64,000 bases of DNA from Pontibacter pamirensis (GCF_010015475.1 NZ_SSNI01000022.1:1-64000), one strand, 5' to 3'. Counted from the first letter of the stretch, positions 34,955 through 43,811 are shown. Notes: generated by a model from the letters alone, not told the origin. Numbers and translations are program-made.

Positions 34955-35470
34955 TTATGATGGGGCCTCATTCCAGAGGGTATGCAGGTCTTCCGGCTTC
35001 AGGGTAAAGGGGAACCTGCCTTTCCCGAGGAGAAACTCCTCTATGCCTTTCCTGTGATGGTCCTGGATAGAGGAATAATGTCGGGCTGTAACCAGGCGCA
35101 GGAGGGGCAGGAGCTCTTCCTTTTTGGCGTCCGCCTCGGTGGCCAGTTCCAGCAGCGGGCGCATCTCCTGCAGTACAGTGCGCACCACAGCGTCTTCAGG
35201 CCCTTCTGCTGCTTCAGTAGGAGGCTGCGGTGCCACCAGGATGGTTGCCGCCTCGGAGAGGAGAGGGGCCGCCCCGGGGGAGGCGGGCCCCATGATGGGC
35301 ACCTGCGGGGGGATAGGCGGATCTGCCGGCAGGCCTGCCCGGTTAGTTTTACTTTTTAGCAAATGGATGAAGTCCTTTCTGTAGCAGAGGAGCAAAACTA
35401 TGAGGTAGTACAACCCTGAGGCTGCTCCTGCTACCAATAGGTACTGTTGCCAGGTAAAGGAGGAAAGCAT
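34955..35470 (-). CDS. Unrecognised protein at the head of the tra run
   Basis: A 171-residue protein with one N-terminal membrane helix (YLLVAGAASGLYYLIVLLLC), a proline/alanine-rich linker (about 45-85) and an acidic helical C-terminal domain (KKEELLPLLRLVTARHYSSI). Its position 53 bases before traE suggests a transfer role, perhaps a TraD-like accessory. No named family is recognised. Confidence 0.65.
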   Translation of the reverse strand: MLSSFTWQQYLLVAGAASGLYYLIVLLLCYRKDFIHLLKSKTNRAGLPADPPIPPQVPIMGPASPGAAPLLSEAATILVAPQPPTEAAEGPEDAVVRTVLQEMRPLLELATEADAKKEELLPLLRLVTARHYSSIQDHHRKGIEEFLLGKGRFPFTLKPEDLHTLWNEAPS

Positions 35471-35841
35471 GGCCTTCGTGCTTTAACCCTGCCGCACCGT
35501 GCGGCGGGTATGATGAAGGCAAAGATGAAAATGACATTAAGCCGGTTTTCACAAGGAGAACCGTAGTAGGGAAAAGTTTTTTAAAAGAAACGGAAAAAGT
35601 AAGAGTGTCAACCTCTTCTTTTTGTAATGGCCTAGGAAGGTTTGGGGATTTTATAAAGCTGAATGGACATATTAGTGGATAGCATTCAAAAAAAAACATA
35701 AAGACTATCACCACTACCAAAGGTGTGGGAATGTGGGAAAGTCCCCTCGGGAGCTTTTCCATATTTCCACACCTTCTTTTGAGTGTCTTTAATCGTTTCA
35801 ACCCTTGTTGTCTCTTTTAAGCTTGTGGTGACGCCTGATCT
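35471..35841 (-). other. Non-coding gap before the tra run
   Basis: About 370 bases between the RteC-like gene and the first tra-run gene, probably holding the tra promoter. It contains a large hairpin at 35719-35775. No gene is supported. Confidence 0.4.
35719..35775 (-). promoter_or_regulatory. Large hairpin in the tra leader region
   Basis: Arms of about 22 bases (35719-35740 and 35754-35775; outer AAGGTGTGG with CCACACCTT) pair with a few mismatches around a GC-rich loop containing CCCCTCGGG. It lies about 250 bases upstream of the first tra-run gene. It could be a terminator for the RteC-like gene or an attenuator in the tra leader. Confidence 0.5.
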
Positions 35842-36738
35842 TCATTCCTCATCCAGCTCATCCATGCGCTGTAGCAGTCGCTCCTTCATCAGGTCCAGCA
35901 GCTTTATCCTGCTGTCCTTCTTGCGCTGGCGCATCTCCTGGAAAGTGCGGAAGACGTTGCCCAGGTCCATGTGAAAGAACTCCTCCACCTGCTGGACAAT
36001 CTCCGTGAGGCCGACGTTGCCGTTGTTGATTTGCCCGGACACATGCAGGGCGTAGACCAGCTCCACCAGGTAGACCTTCGAGCCTGTCCAGCGCAGCGTG
36101 CCCTTTCCAGGTAGCGCGGGATTTTCTGCTGTTTTTACCCCTTTTTGTAACATGAGCGATTTTACCAGGTAGTCCCGCAGGCGCTCGTTTGCCTGGAAGC
36201 AGGCGACGATATAGTCATAGTGGGTGGTAAAGCGGGTGTCGGTGTCCGGTGCCGTTGTGGGGAGGGCGGAGACATTCTCGTAAAACGGAAAATCACAATT
36301 ACCGCGCACAAAGCACTTGATATCCAGGAAGGTGGCCCCGGAGACCATGTACCGGTAGAAGGGGGCATGGTCCTCATGGAAAAGGCGGATGAGCAGGAGC
36401 TCGTTCTCATAGTGTTTCCGGATGTCCTTCGGGCTGCCGAGCGGCAGCCTGAACTCTATCAGGGCCAGCCTGGAGTGGTATAGCAACAGGCTGGTGAACC
36501 TGGGCTTGATGTGCTTGAAGAATGTTATCTCGTCCTCTTCCTTATGGAAGGAATAGCCGATGACCAGTTCTTTGAGCTCCCGGATGGCTTTATTCAGAAG
36601 CCTCAGGATTGTTCCATGGCGCTGTGCCGGGGTAATGGTGGGGGTGGCCTCCGCCTCCTGTAGGCTTGCCACCAGCTGGTCATAAAGTTTTTCGGCTTGC
36701 TGTATCATGTTTTTCACCTCATAATGTCTCAACGTCAC
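35842..36738 (-). CDS. rteC: RteC-domain protein
   Basis: A 298-residue RteC-type protein. The C-terminal part has the family core: LRWTGSKVYLVELVYALHVS, GNVGLTEIVQQVEEFFHMDL and FRTFQEMRQRKKDSRIKLLD. In CTnDOT, RteC activates excision genes; here the excision operon is not visible, so its target is unknown. The start may be the internal Met at 36708 (MIQQAEKLYDQL). Its gene lies between mobC and the tra run on the same strand. Confidence 0.85.
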   Translation of the reverse strand: MTLRHYEVKNMIQQAEKLYDQLVASLQEAEATPTITPAQRHGTILRLLNKAIRELKELVIGYSFHKEEDEITFFKHIKPRFTSLLLYHSRLALIEFRLPLGSPKDIRKHYENELLLIRLFHEDHAPFYRYMVSGATFLDIKCFVRGNCDFPFYENVSALPTTAPDTDTRFTTHYDYIVACFQANERLRDYLVKSLMLQKGVKTAENPALPGKGTLRWTGSKVYLVELVYALHVSGQINNGNVGLTEIVQQVEEFFHMDLGNVFRTFQEMRQRKKDSRIKLLDLMKERLLQRMDELDEE

Positions 36739-36993
36739 ATATTCTAAAATCAGTTGGCCTGCTACAATTGCTGTCTACGGGAGGTGGTGCTTCTGCTGGG
36801 AAGCGGTGCTTGCTGTGTTTTGTTCTATTTCCTGTCTGTTTTGTTTGGCGCTGGTGCCGCTGTTTTTTTGCTTAAGTTCGTGTTATGTATAGATTTTATT
36901 TGTTGATATAAATTAGCACGTATACATTATAAAAAAAGGTGAAATGAGGCCGGTTTGTAACATCTGAAATGCTGCATATATCTTTTGTTGCTG
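36739..36993. other. AT-rich spacer
   Basis: About 250 bases between mobC and the RteC-like gene. It is AT-rich and probably contains the promoter of the RteC-like gene and the end of the mob transcript. No clear repeat or gene was recognised. Confidence 0.4.
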
Positions 36994-38931
36994 CTAGCGC
37001 TTCGCTGGCGTCATCGCCAGTATATTCCGCACCTCCGCCTTTATCTTCAGGTAGTTCTCCTGCACGGCGTCCCCATCCAGTTCCCTGACAGCAGGTACAG
37101 GCACATATCTCTTCTCTTCCCTGGCGATGGCCGTATGGTCGTTGAGGAGGAAGGCGTGGAAGGTTTTCAGTTCTATCGGGCACTGCGGGTCATCGGCCAC
37201 CGTGCCCACGAACTCACCGGAAGAAAGGGAGGCGATGACAGCGGGCGGCACGGCGGCGTCGAGCTGGGTGGAGCGGCTCACGGAGGTGTCGCTGCTGTTT
37301 ACAGAGACGCTCTCCCGCCGCTGCACAATCCTGCCGAAGCGCTCGGAGAGCTGCCTGGCCGTCTCTCCTGATACCTGTCCGCTGATGACGTTTCCCGCGA
37401 TGTTCATCACCACCTCCGCCTGGTCCCGGCCGTAGTCTTTTTTGAGCTGGCTGTAGTCCTGCACGGCCAGGGTGGTGGCCACTTTGTTGGAGCGGGCCGT
37501 GGCAATGAGGCTGTCGATGCCGTTGAAGTAGATGGTCGGGAACTCATCAAAGATAAGGCTGCTCTTGAGCCTGCCCTTCTGGTTGACCAGCTTGATAGCC
37601 CGGGAGATGTAGAGGGAGAGCACCGCCCCATACACCTGCAGTTTTTGTGGGTTGCCCGCCAGGCAAATCACTTTCGGCTCCCGGGGGTTGTTGAGGTCCA
37701 GCGAGAAGTCATTGCCCGAGAGCACGTAGTAGAGCTGCGGGGAGACCAGGCGGGCCATGCTGATCTTGGCGCTGGCCACCTGCCCCTCCAGCTGCTCCAT
37801 CGCCTCGTGCTCAAAGGCAGAGACAAAGGGGTTGATAAGCACCTCTATCTCAGGCTCGGTGCGCAACAGGGCAAACAGCTCCGGGTAGTTTGCCTGCATG
37901 AGTTCGATGACATGAGGCAGCGTGCAGTACCTGCCTCGCTCGTATTTTCTCAAAAACCAGATGATGGCGGTGACGAAGTTGATGGGCGACTCCACGAAAA
38001 AGTCCCCCTGCCTTTTTATCCACTCCCGGTTGAGCCCCAGCATGATGGTGCGGGAGGCCTCGGTGGCGTCCGTGATATCAGTCATGGTGTCTGGGTCGAG
38101 GGGGTTGCAGCGGTGGGTGCGGGAGAGGTCATCGAAGTGGATGAGATAGAACCTCGGTCTTACAGGGTAATTGCCTGCGTGCCGGAGCAGGGCGTTGTAG
38201 GCGATGCGGGTGAGGTCATCGTACTTGAAGTCGTAGAGGAACATGGCAAAGCCCTTGCGGATGTGCTGCGTGATGACGTGGCGGATGACAAAGTAGGACT
38301 TGCCCGCCCCGGGCGTGCCGATGACCAGCAGCGCGCGGAAGGGGTTGATGATGTTTATCCAGCTGCGGCGGGTCCTGCCCTTGAGCGAGTATTTGGCCGG
38401 GAGGTTCACGGAGTACTCGTTTTCCAGGAGCCGCTCCTCCTGCGGGAAAGACTGGTTCTCTTTGTTGAAGATATCCTGCCCCAGGCGCAGTTTCAGCAGG
38501 CGGGAGAGCAGCGTGCCCCCTGTAAGGAGGAGCAGGTAACCTGCTGCGGTGGTGCCCATGTAGGCGACTGCCAGGTGTGGCGTGATATAGTCCGACAAAA
38601 GGAGATGGCTTGAGAAGTAGAGCAGCAGGCCGGGCAGCAGACAGGCGGCGATGGTGCAGTAACGCAGCTGCTCATCTTTCTTTCCTTTGTCTCCCAGGAG
38701 GGAGACAAGCAGCAGGAGCAGCGCGGCTCCCCTGGCTTTGAGGCTGCTCTGGAACAAAGGCATACTAGCAAAGTTCTGGGCCACCCGGTCCGTGAGGGCA
38801 GCTGTCAGCCCCCACTCTTTGAACGCGGCGTGGCAGGCGATGTAGAAGTGCAGGAGCAGGACCACCAGGCTCAGTAACCTGGTGAAATCGGTGACCTGGC
38901 GCAGTCCCTGCTGGTTTTCCCCTGTGTTCAT
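36994..38931 (-). CDS. mobC: Type IV coupling protein MobC (TraD/VirD4-like)
   Basis: A 645-residue coupling ATPase. Four or so membrane helices in the first 160 residues (YWFCY-type region) precede a nucleotide-binding domain: Walker A GTPGAGKS near residue 205, Walker B SLIFDEFPTIYF, and TTLAVQDYSQLKKDYG. The C-terminal LSERFGRIVQRRESVSVNSS is typical. It brings the relaxase-DNA complex to the transfer channel. It follows mobB on the same strand after a 29-base gap. Confidence 0.9.
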   Translation of the reverse strand: MNTGENQQGLRQVTDFTRLLSLVVLLLHFYIACHAAFKEWGLTAALTDRVAQNFASMPLFQSSLKARGAALLLLLVSLLGDKGKKDEQLRYCTIAACLLPGLLLYFSSHLLLSDYITPHLAVAYMGTTAAGYLLLLTGGTLLSRLLKLRLGQDIFNKENQSFPQEERLLENEYSVNLPAKYSLKGRTRRSWINIINPFRALLVIGTPGAGKSYFVIRHVITQHIRKGFAMFLYDFKYDDLTRIAYNALLRHAGNYPVRPRFYLIHFDDLSRTHRCNPLDPDTMTDITDATEASRTIMLGLNREWIKRQGDFFVESPINFVTAIIWFLRKYERGRYCTLPHVIELMQANYPELFALLRTEPEIEVLINPFVSAFEHEAMEQLEGQVASAKISMARLVSPQLYYVLSGNDFSLDLNNPREPKVICLAGNPQKLQVYGAVLSLYISRAIKLVNQKGRLKSSLIFDEFPTIYFNGIDSLIATARSNKVATTLAVQDYSQLKKDYGRDQAEVVMNIAGNVISGQVSGETARQLSERFGRIVQRRESVSVNSSDTSVSRSTQLDAAVPPAVIASLSSGEFVGTVADDPQCPIELKTFHAFLLNDHTAIAREEKRYVPVPAVRELDGDAVQENYLKIKAEVRNILAMTPAKR

Positions 38932-38960
38932 TTTCTCCGAAGTTTAGAATTAACTATTGT

Positions 38961-40235
38961 TTACAGTCTGGGTCTTCTCTTTCGCATCTTCTTTCTTGCC
39001 TTCAGCGCGTGGGGGAGGTAATCCCCCTGCTGCTCAGCTTTCAGCAGGTCCTGCACGATGTCCAGGGCGTCGGTACTGGAGGCAGCAGGCAGTGCAGGTT
39101 CAGGCAAAGGCGCTCGTGGGGAAGTATGCTGACGCGTTGGCATCTCCAGGTGCTGCTTTTCTGCTGTGCTTGTTTCTTTACCTCCGGAGAGGCGCTCCAT
39201 GAGCGCTTTGGCACCGTAGGCTTTGCCCAGCTCGCTGCCGTTGAAGACTGCCCTGCGCCGGTGGTCAATGAAGGTCACCCCGTAATTCATCCCCAGGGCG
39301 CTCTCGCGGAAGAGCACCTGGATGTTTTCTTTTTGCAGTAACTGTACAAACCTCACTCTATCGAGAGGTGGTGTCGAGTTAAAAATGCTGTCAATGCTTT
39401 TCTTCAGCGCTTCCCGGTATAGTTTCCGATGTTGCCTGTTCTGCCCGAACCGCTTTTCCAGGTTTGCCAGCGTCGGCTTTCCGGGAATAGCGCTGGCTTT
39501 TATCGGCACACCTGCCTTTTGTCCCTGCGCGTCAAGGATGCTGTAGACCAGCCCGCCCTTGCGGTGCATCGGCGAGTTTTCTTTCCCCGGGTCCGCTGTC
39601 ACGTTGAATGCCCGCAGTACCGCGTTGAGCTCCGCCAGGGAGGTGTAGTTGTAGCCGCGGGTGACGGCAGTGACGACATTGGAGACGGTGCGCTTTGTCT
39701 CAGACTTCCCGTACAGAGCCGGCTCCAGGATAGCGGGTTGAAGGGGCAGCGCCGCTGTTTTTCTTTGTGCCTCTGCCTGCACCAGTCCGTACTCCAGCTC
39801 TATTGCCTTGCGGGCAGGCTCTGATTTTTCCCGGCCGATGTTATGCAGGTCTATCCGCTTGCCGTCTGCCTGGATATTGGTGGTGACGAGGTGGAGGTGC
39901 GGGTGCGCCGCGTCCAGGTGGCGGTAGACCAGGTAAGGCTGACCGCCAAAGCCAATCCTTTCCATATAGTCGGCGGCGATGCGCTGCAGCTTCTCCGTTT
40001 CCAGCGCCTCTCCCATGGCGAAGTTGAGGGAGATGTGCACCGTATTCGTCCTCACCTGCGGACTTTTCTCCAGCAGCACATCAAAGCGGGCCAGCTTCTC
40101 CCGGAAGCGCAGCATGTGAGGCTCCTGCAGGAAGCGGTGGGCCAGGAGCAGCTCCGCCTTTCCCTCCTGCACCTTGTGCTCGTTGTAGCAGAGGGCGCCT
40201 CTCATGTTCTTTCCGGTGATGATCCTGGCTACCAT
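38961..40235 (-). CDS. mobB: Relaxase MobB
   Basis: A 424-residue relaxase. The N-terminal 200 residues form a MobA/VirD2-type HUH nuclease with His106, His111, His113 and His115 (RHLDAAHPHLHLV). The catalytic tyrosine is probably among the N-terminal Tyr residues (Tyr17 in ALCYNEH). It nicks oriT and carries the strand to the recipient. Its start overlaps the mobA stop by seven bases. Confidence 0.9.
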   Translation of the reverse strand: MVARIITGKNMRGALCYNEHKVQEGKAELLLAHRFLQEPHMLRFREKLARFDVLLEKSPQVRTNTVHISLNFAMGEALETEKLQRIAADYMERIGFGGQPYLVYRHLDAAHPHLHLVTTNIQADGKRIDLHNIGREKSEPARKAIELEYGLVQAEAQRKTAALPLQPAILEPALYGKSETKRTVSNVVTAVTRGYNYTSLAELNAVLRAFNVTADPGKENSPMHRKGGLVYSILDAQGQKAGVPIKASAIPGKPTLANLEKRFGQNRQHRKLYREALKKSIDSIFNSTPPLDRVRFVQLLQKENIQVLFRESALGMNYGVTFIDHRRRAVFNGSELGKAYGAKALMERLSGGKETSTAEKQHLEMPTRQHTSPRAPLPEPALPAASSTDALDIVQDLLKAEQQGDYLPHALKARKKMRKRRPRL

Positions 40236-40627
40236 CTCCTGGCCAGCTGAGAGATGAGCGAGAGCACGAGGTTCACCTTTTGCTCCACCTTCCGGTACTG
40301 CTCGAGCGCCTGGTAGGCTAGCAGCACCCGCCTCTGTGAGCCGGTGCTGGCGTTGAAGTGGCGCGTGATCTGGTTGATGTTCACGCCGATGGCCCGCAGA
40401 TCCTCCCGCACGCTGGCCAGCTCCTCTGTTATCCCGTCCAGGGAAGCGTCCTTGTGGAATAGCTTGATTGGCTTTCCTGCAAGCACGCGCCGTATCACCT
40501 CCCCGATAGAGTGGCAGTCGCTCTTTGCCCGCATACCCTCCAGGCGCTTGTACTCTTCCTCAGTCACCCGAAAGATGATAGGCTGGGAGAGGAGCATTTC
40601 CTCCGTTTTAGCTTTCTTTCTCGCCAT
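40229..40627 (-). CDS. mobA: Mobilisation accessory protein MobA
   Basis: A 132-residue basic protein with an N-terminal ribbon-helix-helix-like DNA-binding part (IIFRVTEEEYKRLEGMRAKS, IGEVIRRVLAGK) and the INQITRHFNAS motif found in MobC/relaxosome accessory proteins. It should bind at oriT next to the relaxase. Coupled to mobB by a seven-base overlap. Confidence 0.85.
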   Translation of the reverse strand: MARKKAKTEEMLLSQPIIFRVTEEEYKRLEGMRAKSDCHSIGEVIRRVLAGKPIKLFHKDASLDGITEELASVREDLRAIGVNINQITRHFNASTGSQRRVLLAYQALEQYRKVEQKVNLVLSLISQLARRW

Positions 40628-40716
40628 GGCGCTTCATCTGGTTTGGAGAAAAAAGGCCCCGAGTTCCGAGGCGGCCGAAAGCTGCAACTGACCCGGAGGG
40701 AAGGAGGCGCGAGAGG

Positions 40717-40732
40717 TTTTTGTATACAAAAA
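40717..40732. repeat. 16-bp perfect palindrome near mobA
   Basis: TTTTTGTATACAAAAA, about 90 bases upstream of the mobA start. It could be the binding site of MobA (ribbon-helix-helix dimer) or part of oriT. Confidence 0.6.
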
Positions 40733-41251
40733 TACATCTTGCTACTCCCTTCACAGGAAGTGTAAAGCGCCTTTGTCTCGTCTTCGGTTTCATCGCTATA
40801 CCTGTTAAAAAGCTTTAAGTGCAGTAAAGGGAAGAAGGCCTGTTCGTGCCTTGGCCTGAGGGCCTTGTAGCGGTTTCAGCTGGGGTGATGGGTGCAGAAC
40901 TACTAACATGGCAGTCCTGGTAATGGGCCTTGGAAGTGGCTGGCTTTGCTTTGCCCAACCTGTAGCCAAAGGTAGAGACAGAAAGCATGTTGATACGGCA
41001 TGTGTTCCTTTCGCACGGCTGTTTCTCTCTGAAGTGTAAGTCGCTTCTTTGCCATCAATGTCTGGGTTTGGTGGCCGAAGATTGCGGGAAGGCATTTCCC
41101 TTTTTCACAAGTTCTTCCGTAGTGGGGAAAGATTTTTTGTATCCTTTAAAGTAGGCTCGCGCGTGCTTCTCGCTGGTGCTTTGGCTCCTGAAGCGGGTTT
41201 TGTGTGCGCCTGCGCATGTACGTGAGATGATTGGAGCTGCTTTCCAGGCGG

Positions 41252-41269
41252 ACTTTTTAGCTAAAAAGT
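41252..41269. repeat. 18-bp perfect palindrome before the HTH gene
   Basis: ACTTTTTAGCTAAAAAGT followed by TTTCCCCCC, 80 bases before the HTH gene start. It could be an operator for the HTH protein or a hairpin terminator. Confidence 0.55.
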
Positions 41270-41349
41270 TTTCCCCCCTACGGTTTGCCTTGTGAAAACC
41301 TGTGGCAAGAACTATGATACTTTGGAGCCTAACCAAAAACTTCAAAACT

Positions 41350-41622
41350 ATGTCAGTGGAAATCATCACCAAGGAAGACCTGCAGTGTTTTCGCAGGCAG
41401 CTGCTCGAGGACCTGCGGCAGCTTCTCAGCAAGCGGCAGCCGCAGGCACCCAAGCTGGTGCTCAAGTCAGCGCAGGTACGGAAGCTGCTCCAGATATCAC
41501 CGGCCACGCTGCAGACGCTGCGCATCAACGGCACGCTGCCTTTCACCAGGATTGGCGGCACGATTTACTACCGCTCCGAGGACATTGAGCGGCTACTGGA
41601 GGGAAAGGAGGCACGGCCATGA
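41350..41622 (+). CDS. Helix-turn-helix (excisionase-type) DNA-binding protein
   Basis: About 90 residues from ATG 41350 (MSVEIITKEDLQCFRR). The C-terminal half is a MerR/Xis-type winged helix (SAQVRKLLQISPATLQTLRI, GGTIYYRSEDIERLLEG). Such proteins are common in Bacteroidota integrative elements, as regulators or excision factors. Its stop overlaps the next start (ATGA at 41619), showing coupling with the replication-type genes. Confidence 0.85.
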   Translation: MSVEIITKEDLQCFRRQLLEDLRQLLSKRQPQAPKLVLKSAQVRKLLQISPATLQTLRINGTLPFTRIGGTIYYRSEDIERLLEGKEARP

Positions 41623-42434
41623 ACTACATCGCCCACCTGTCCGGCTTCTTCCAGAGAGTCTCCCGCGACTACCGCCTCAACCCCACGCACGTGAGCCTGT
41701 ACATGGCCCTGTTCCTGCAGTGGAACCTGTGCAGGTTCCGCAACCCCCTCTCCGTGTCCCGCGCCGAGCTGATGGAAATCTCTCGCATCAGCTCCCGCGT
41801 CACCTACCACCGCTGCATCAAGGAGCTGCACGCCTGGGGCTACCTCCACTACGACCCCTCCTACAACCACTTCCGGGGCAGCCTGGTCTACATGCTGGAC
41901 TTCGGGGGAGAGCAGGACAGGAATTGTACAGCTAACCCGACCACTTTTTGTGCCGGGGCTGAACCAATAGTGAACTCTGGCTGTGCGGGGGGTGGAGAGG
42001 AGGTAGGCCCTTCTATAAACAGTATAAACAAAATAAACTTTATAAACAGTTTAAACAAAAGAGAAGCACACATGCTTACAACTAGTTCAGAAAATGAACA
42101 GGTGGGAGTCGGAAAGGAGCAAAGAAAAGAAAAAGGTTGCGCCGAAAAAGAAAAGAAAGCGGCACTGAAGGGAACGCCCGAGCTGGAGGCGGTGCGGGCT
42201 TTCTTCCGCTCGGAGGACTGCCAGGAGGTGGAGGCGTTCCGCTTCTTCCACCACTACAGCGCCAACGGCTGGCAATTGGGCAGGACGCCCATACAGGACT
42301 GGCAGGCAGCGGCCCGCAAATGGGTTATCAACGGGATAAACCAAAATGACGATGGAGGGCATCAGGAAAATCAAGCGGCAGACACAGCGCCAGGGTATGG
42401 CAGAGACGGGAAAAACTATAGCGAGCCCCTTTGA
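41619..42434 (+). CDS. DnaD-like replication/regulatory protein
   Basis: A 271-residue protein. The N-terminal 100 residues form a winged-helix-like domain (RLNPTHVSLYMALFLQWNLC, LSVSRAELMEISRISSRVTY, KELHAWGYLHYD). A low-complexity asparagine/serine region (about 130-145) follows, then a DnaD-like C-terminal motif (ANGWQLGRTPIQDWQAAARK). By analogy with DnaD/DnaT it may load the replicative helicase together with the DnaC-like ATPase encoded next. The two genes overlap by 89 bases. Confidence 0.65.
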   Translation: MNYIAHLSGFFQRVSRDYRLNPTHVSLYMALFLQWNLCRFRNPLSVSRAELMEISRISSRVTYHRCIKELHAWGYLHYDPSYNHFRGSLVYMLDFGGEQDRNCTANPTTFCAGAEPIVNSGCAGGGEEVGPSINSINKINFINSLNKREAHMLTTSSENEQVGVGKEQRKEKGCAEKEKKAALKGTPELEAVRAFFRSEDCQEVEAFRFFHHYSANGWQLGRTPIQDWQAAARKWVINGINQNDDGGHQENQAADTAPGYGRDGKNYSEPL

Positions 42435-43080
42435 GGTGATGGAGCAGGAGCAGCAGGAAAGGGATAAACAGTCGCTGGTTTTTGCGCAGCGGCTGGCCTT
42501 CCTGGAGCGGAAGGGCAAGGAACTGTACGGGGAGCACTTCCGGCTGTACGAAGAGGACTACCCGCTCCTGGAAAAGCTGCTGGCCTACGTGTCGGGGGGC
42601 AGGGAAGGTGCGGAGCGGCAGGGGCTGAGCCTGCGAAAAGGCATCCTGCTCTCGGGGCCCATCGGCTGTGGTAAAACCAGCCTGATGACGCTGCTGCGCC
42701 TCTTCCTTCCCCCGCAGGAGCGCTACCGGGTCAAGTCCTGCCGGGAGGTGAGCTTTGATTTCCACAGGGAGGGCTACGAGGTCATCCAGCGCTACAGCAA
42801 CCCTCCTCCAGGCTCGCTCCTGAAGGCAAGCGCCTACCTCTTTGATGACCTGGGGACGGAGAGCAGCGGGAAGCACTACGGCAACACCTGCAATGTGATG
42901 GGGGAGATTCTCCTGAGCCGATACGACCAGTTCGTTCTGTGGGGCGTGAAGACGCACCTGACTACCAACCTGGACAGCTCCGAGTTAGAGAGAGCCTACG
43001 GAAAGCGGGTAAGGTCGAGGATGCGGGAGATGTTAAACCTGGTGAATTTTGATAAGGAGGCGAAGGATAAAAGGATTTGA
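42346..43080 (+). CDS. DnaC-like AAA+ ATPase
   Basis: A 244-residue ATPase with Walker A GPIGCGKTS near residue 103, Walker B YLFDDLGTESSG and a late arginine-finger-like KRVRSRMREML. The LIGC is absent, but the family resembles DnaC/IstB loaders. An alternative start is MAETGKTI at 42397. Its beginning overlaps the DnaD-like gene. Together they may start replication of the mobile element. A decayed copy of its second half lies at 62.2 kb. Confidence 0.75.
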   Translation: MTMEGIRKIKRQTQRQGMAETGKTIASPFEVMEQEQQERDKQSLVFAQRLAFLERKGKELYGEHFRLYEEDYPLLEKLLAYVSGGREGAERQGLSLRKGILLSGPIGCGKTSLMTLLRLFLPPQERYRVKSCREVSFDFHREGYEVIQRYSNPPPGSLLKASAYLFDDLGTESSGKHYGNTCNVMGEILLSRYDQFVLWGVKTHLTTNLDSSELERAYGKRVRSRMREMLNLVNFDKEAKDKRI

Positions 43081-43112
43081 GAGAGCCTGAAAATGCAATA
43101 TTTTAGGAGTGG

Positions 43113-43340
43113 ATGTCAGGACGTCAGCTATATGAAGCGAAGTGCAGGGAATATGGAATTCTCAAACCCATCTCTTTCATCTACCCAAGTAATAGGGTAG
43201 ACTATTGGTCGAAAGTCTTGTTAAAGAAAATGGGCTACAACTATGCCCGCGAAGGAAGCAGCAAGTATCACAACCCCAGGCAGGACGGTATGGCTGCTTC
43301 CGCACTCATTAGAGCAGGTTTAATTACAGCTTATTTGTGA
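43113..43340 (+). CDS. Small hypothetical protein
   Basis: A 75-residue, basic protein without recognised family, 32 bases after the DnaC-like stop on the same strand. Sequence features are few: SFIYPSNRVDYWSKVLLKKM and a mid-chain tyrosine-rich part. It may be the last gene of the element here. A LacI-type half site begins at its stop codon. Confidence 0.45.
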   Translation: MSGRQLYEAKCREYGILKPISFIYPSNRVDYWSKVLLKKMGYNYAREGSSKYHNPRQDGMAASALIRAGLITAYL

Positions 43341-43350
43341 AAACGTTTCC
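43339..43350. promoter_or_regulatory. LacI-type operator-like site
   Basis: GAAAACGTTTCC, a near-palindrome around the central CG typical of LacI-family operators. It lies 460 bases upstream of the symporter gene, at the border between the conjugation module and the sugar locus. Distance makes direct control uncertain. Confidence 0.35.
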
Positions 43351-43463
43351 GTAGAAAGTCTATGGTATTTAAATGCATAAGATAGTTTAAATAATAAAAA
43401 ATCATTAACTCACAATTTATATATGTTAAAGCTATATATCATTCTTAATGATGATTTATTCTT

Positions 43464-43493
43464 ACTGAGACTAAAAGAACTGAGACTAAAAGA
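43464..43493. repeat. Two exact copies of a 15-base unit
   Basis: ACTGAGACTAAAAGA twice in tandem with no mismatch. Confidence 0.9.
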
Positions 43494-43665
43494 AGGAACA
43501 AATAAAGTAGTTTTATAGCAACAGTTGAAGCATGATGGAGCACCAGGCGGGCAGCGCCATAGTAGGGCAGGAAGCAAATCACTAGCTTTATAAAAAAGCA
43601 GGTGAGCAGCTGGTATTTACAAGGGTAATGCTGCCAGAAGAGCATTTAAACAGAAGCGTATAAGT

Positions 43666-43697
43666 TTAGACCAATAAATAATTAGACCAATAAATAA
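43666..43697. repeat. Two exact copies of a 16-base unit
   Basis: TTAGACCAATAAATAA twice in tandem with no mismatch, 115 bases before the symporter start. Confidence 0.9.
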
Positions 43698-43811
43698 TAA
43701 AGGTGTTATGAATAGCCCACTGCTTCTCTACAAGTAAAAATACACGACAACACCTCGAACCAAAAGCAGAATTCAAACTCCTTTTTCAAACAACTAAGCT
43801 CCTACTACCTC

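Larger units (their letters stand above)
40628..41349. other. Probable oriT and divergent promoter region
   Basis: About 720 bases between divergent mobA and the HTH gene, the expected place for oriT. It holds the perfect palindromes TTTTTGTATACAAAAA (40717-40732) and ACTTTTTAGCTAAAAAGT (41252-41269), a GTGTAA-containing pair of short repeats near 40755 and 41033, and GC-rich inverted stretches near 40670-40715. Open frames on the minus strand here have no family match and poor composition, so they are not called. Confidence 0.5.
43351..43811. other. Intergenic stretch with two perfect tandem duplications
   Basis: About 460 bases before the symporter gene with no gene supported. It contains two exact two-copy tandem repeats, a 15-base unit at 43464-43493 and a 16-base unit at 43666-43697. 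The promoter of the symporter gene should lie in the last 120 bases. Confidence 0.5.

Noticed and set aside
40805..41561. Minus-strand open frames in the mobA/HTH gap
   Set aside because: Poor coding composition, no family, and one overlaps the well-supported HTH gene; better read as oriT/regulatory DNA.
43464..43697. Possible CRISPR array
   Set aside because: Only two different two-copy tandem repeats without spacers; no cas genes in the window.
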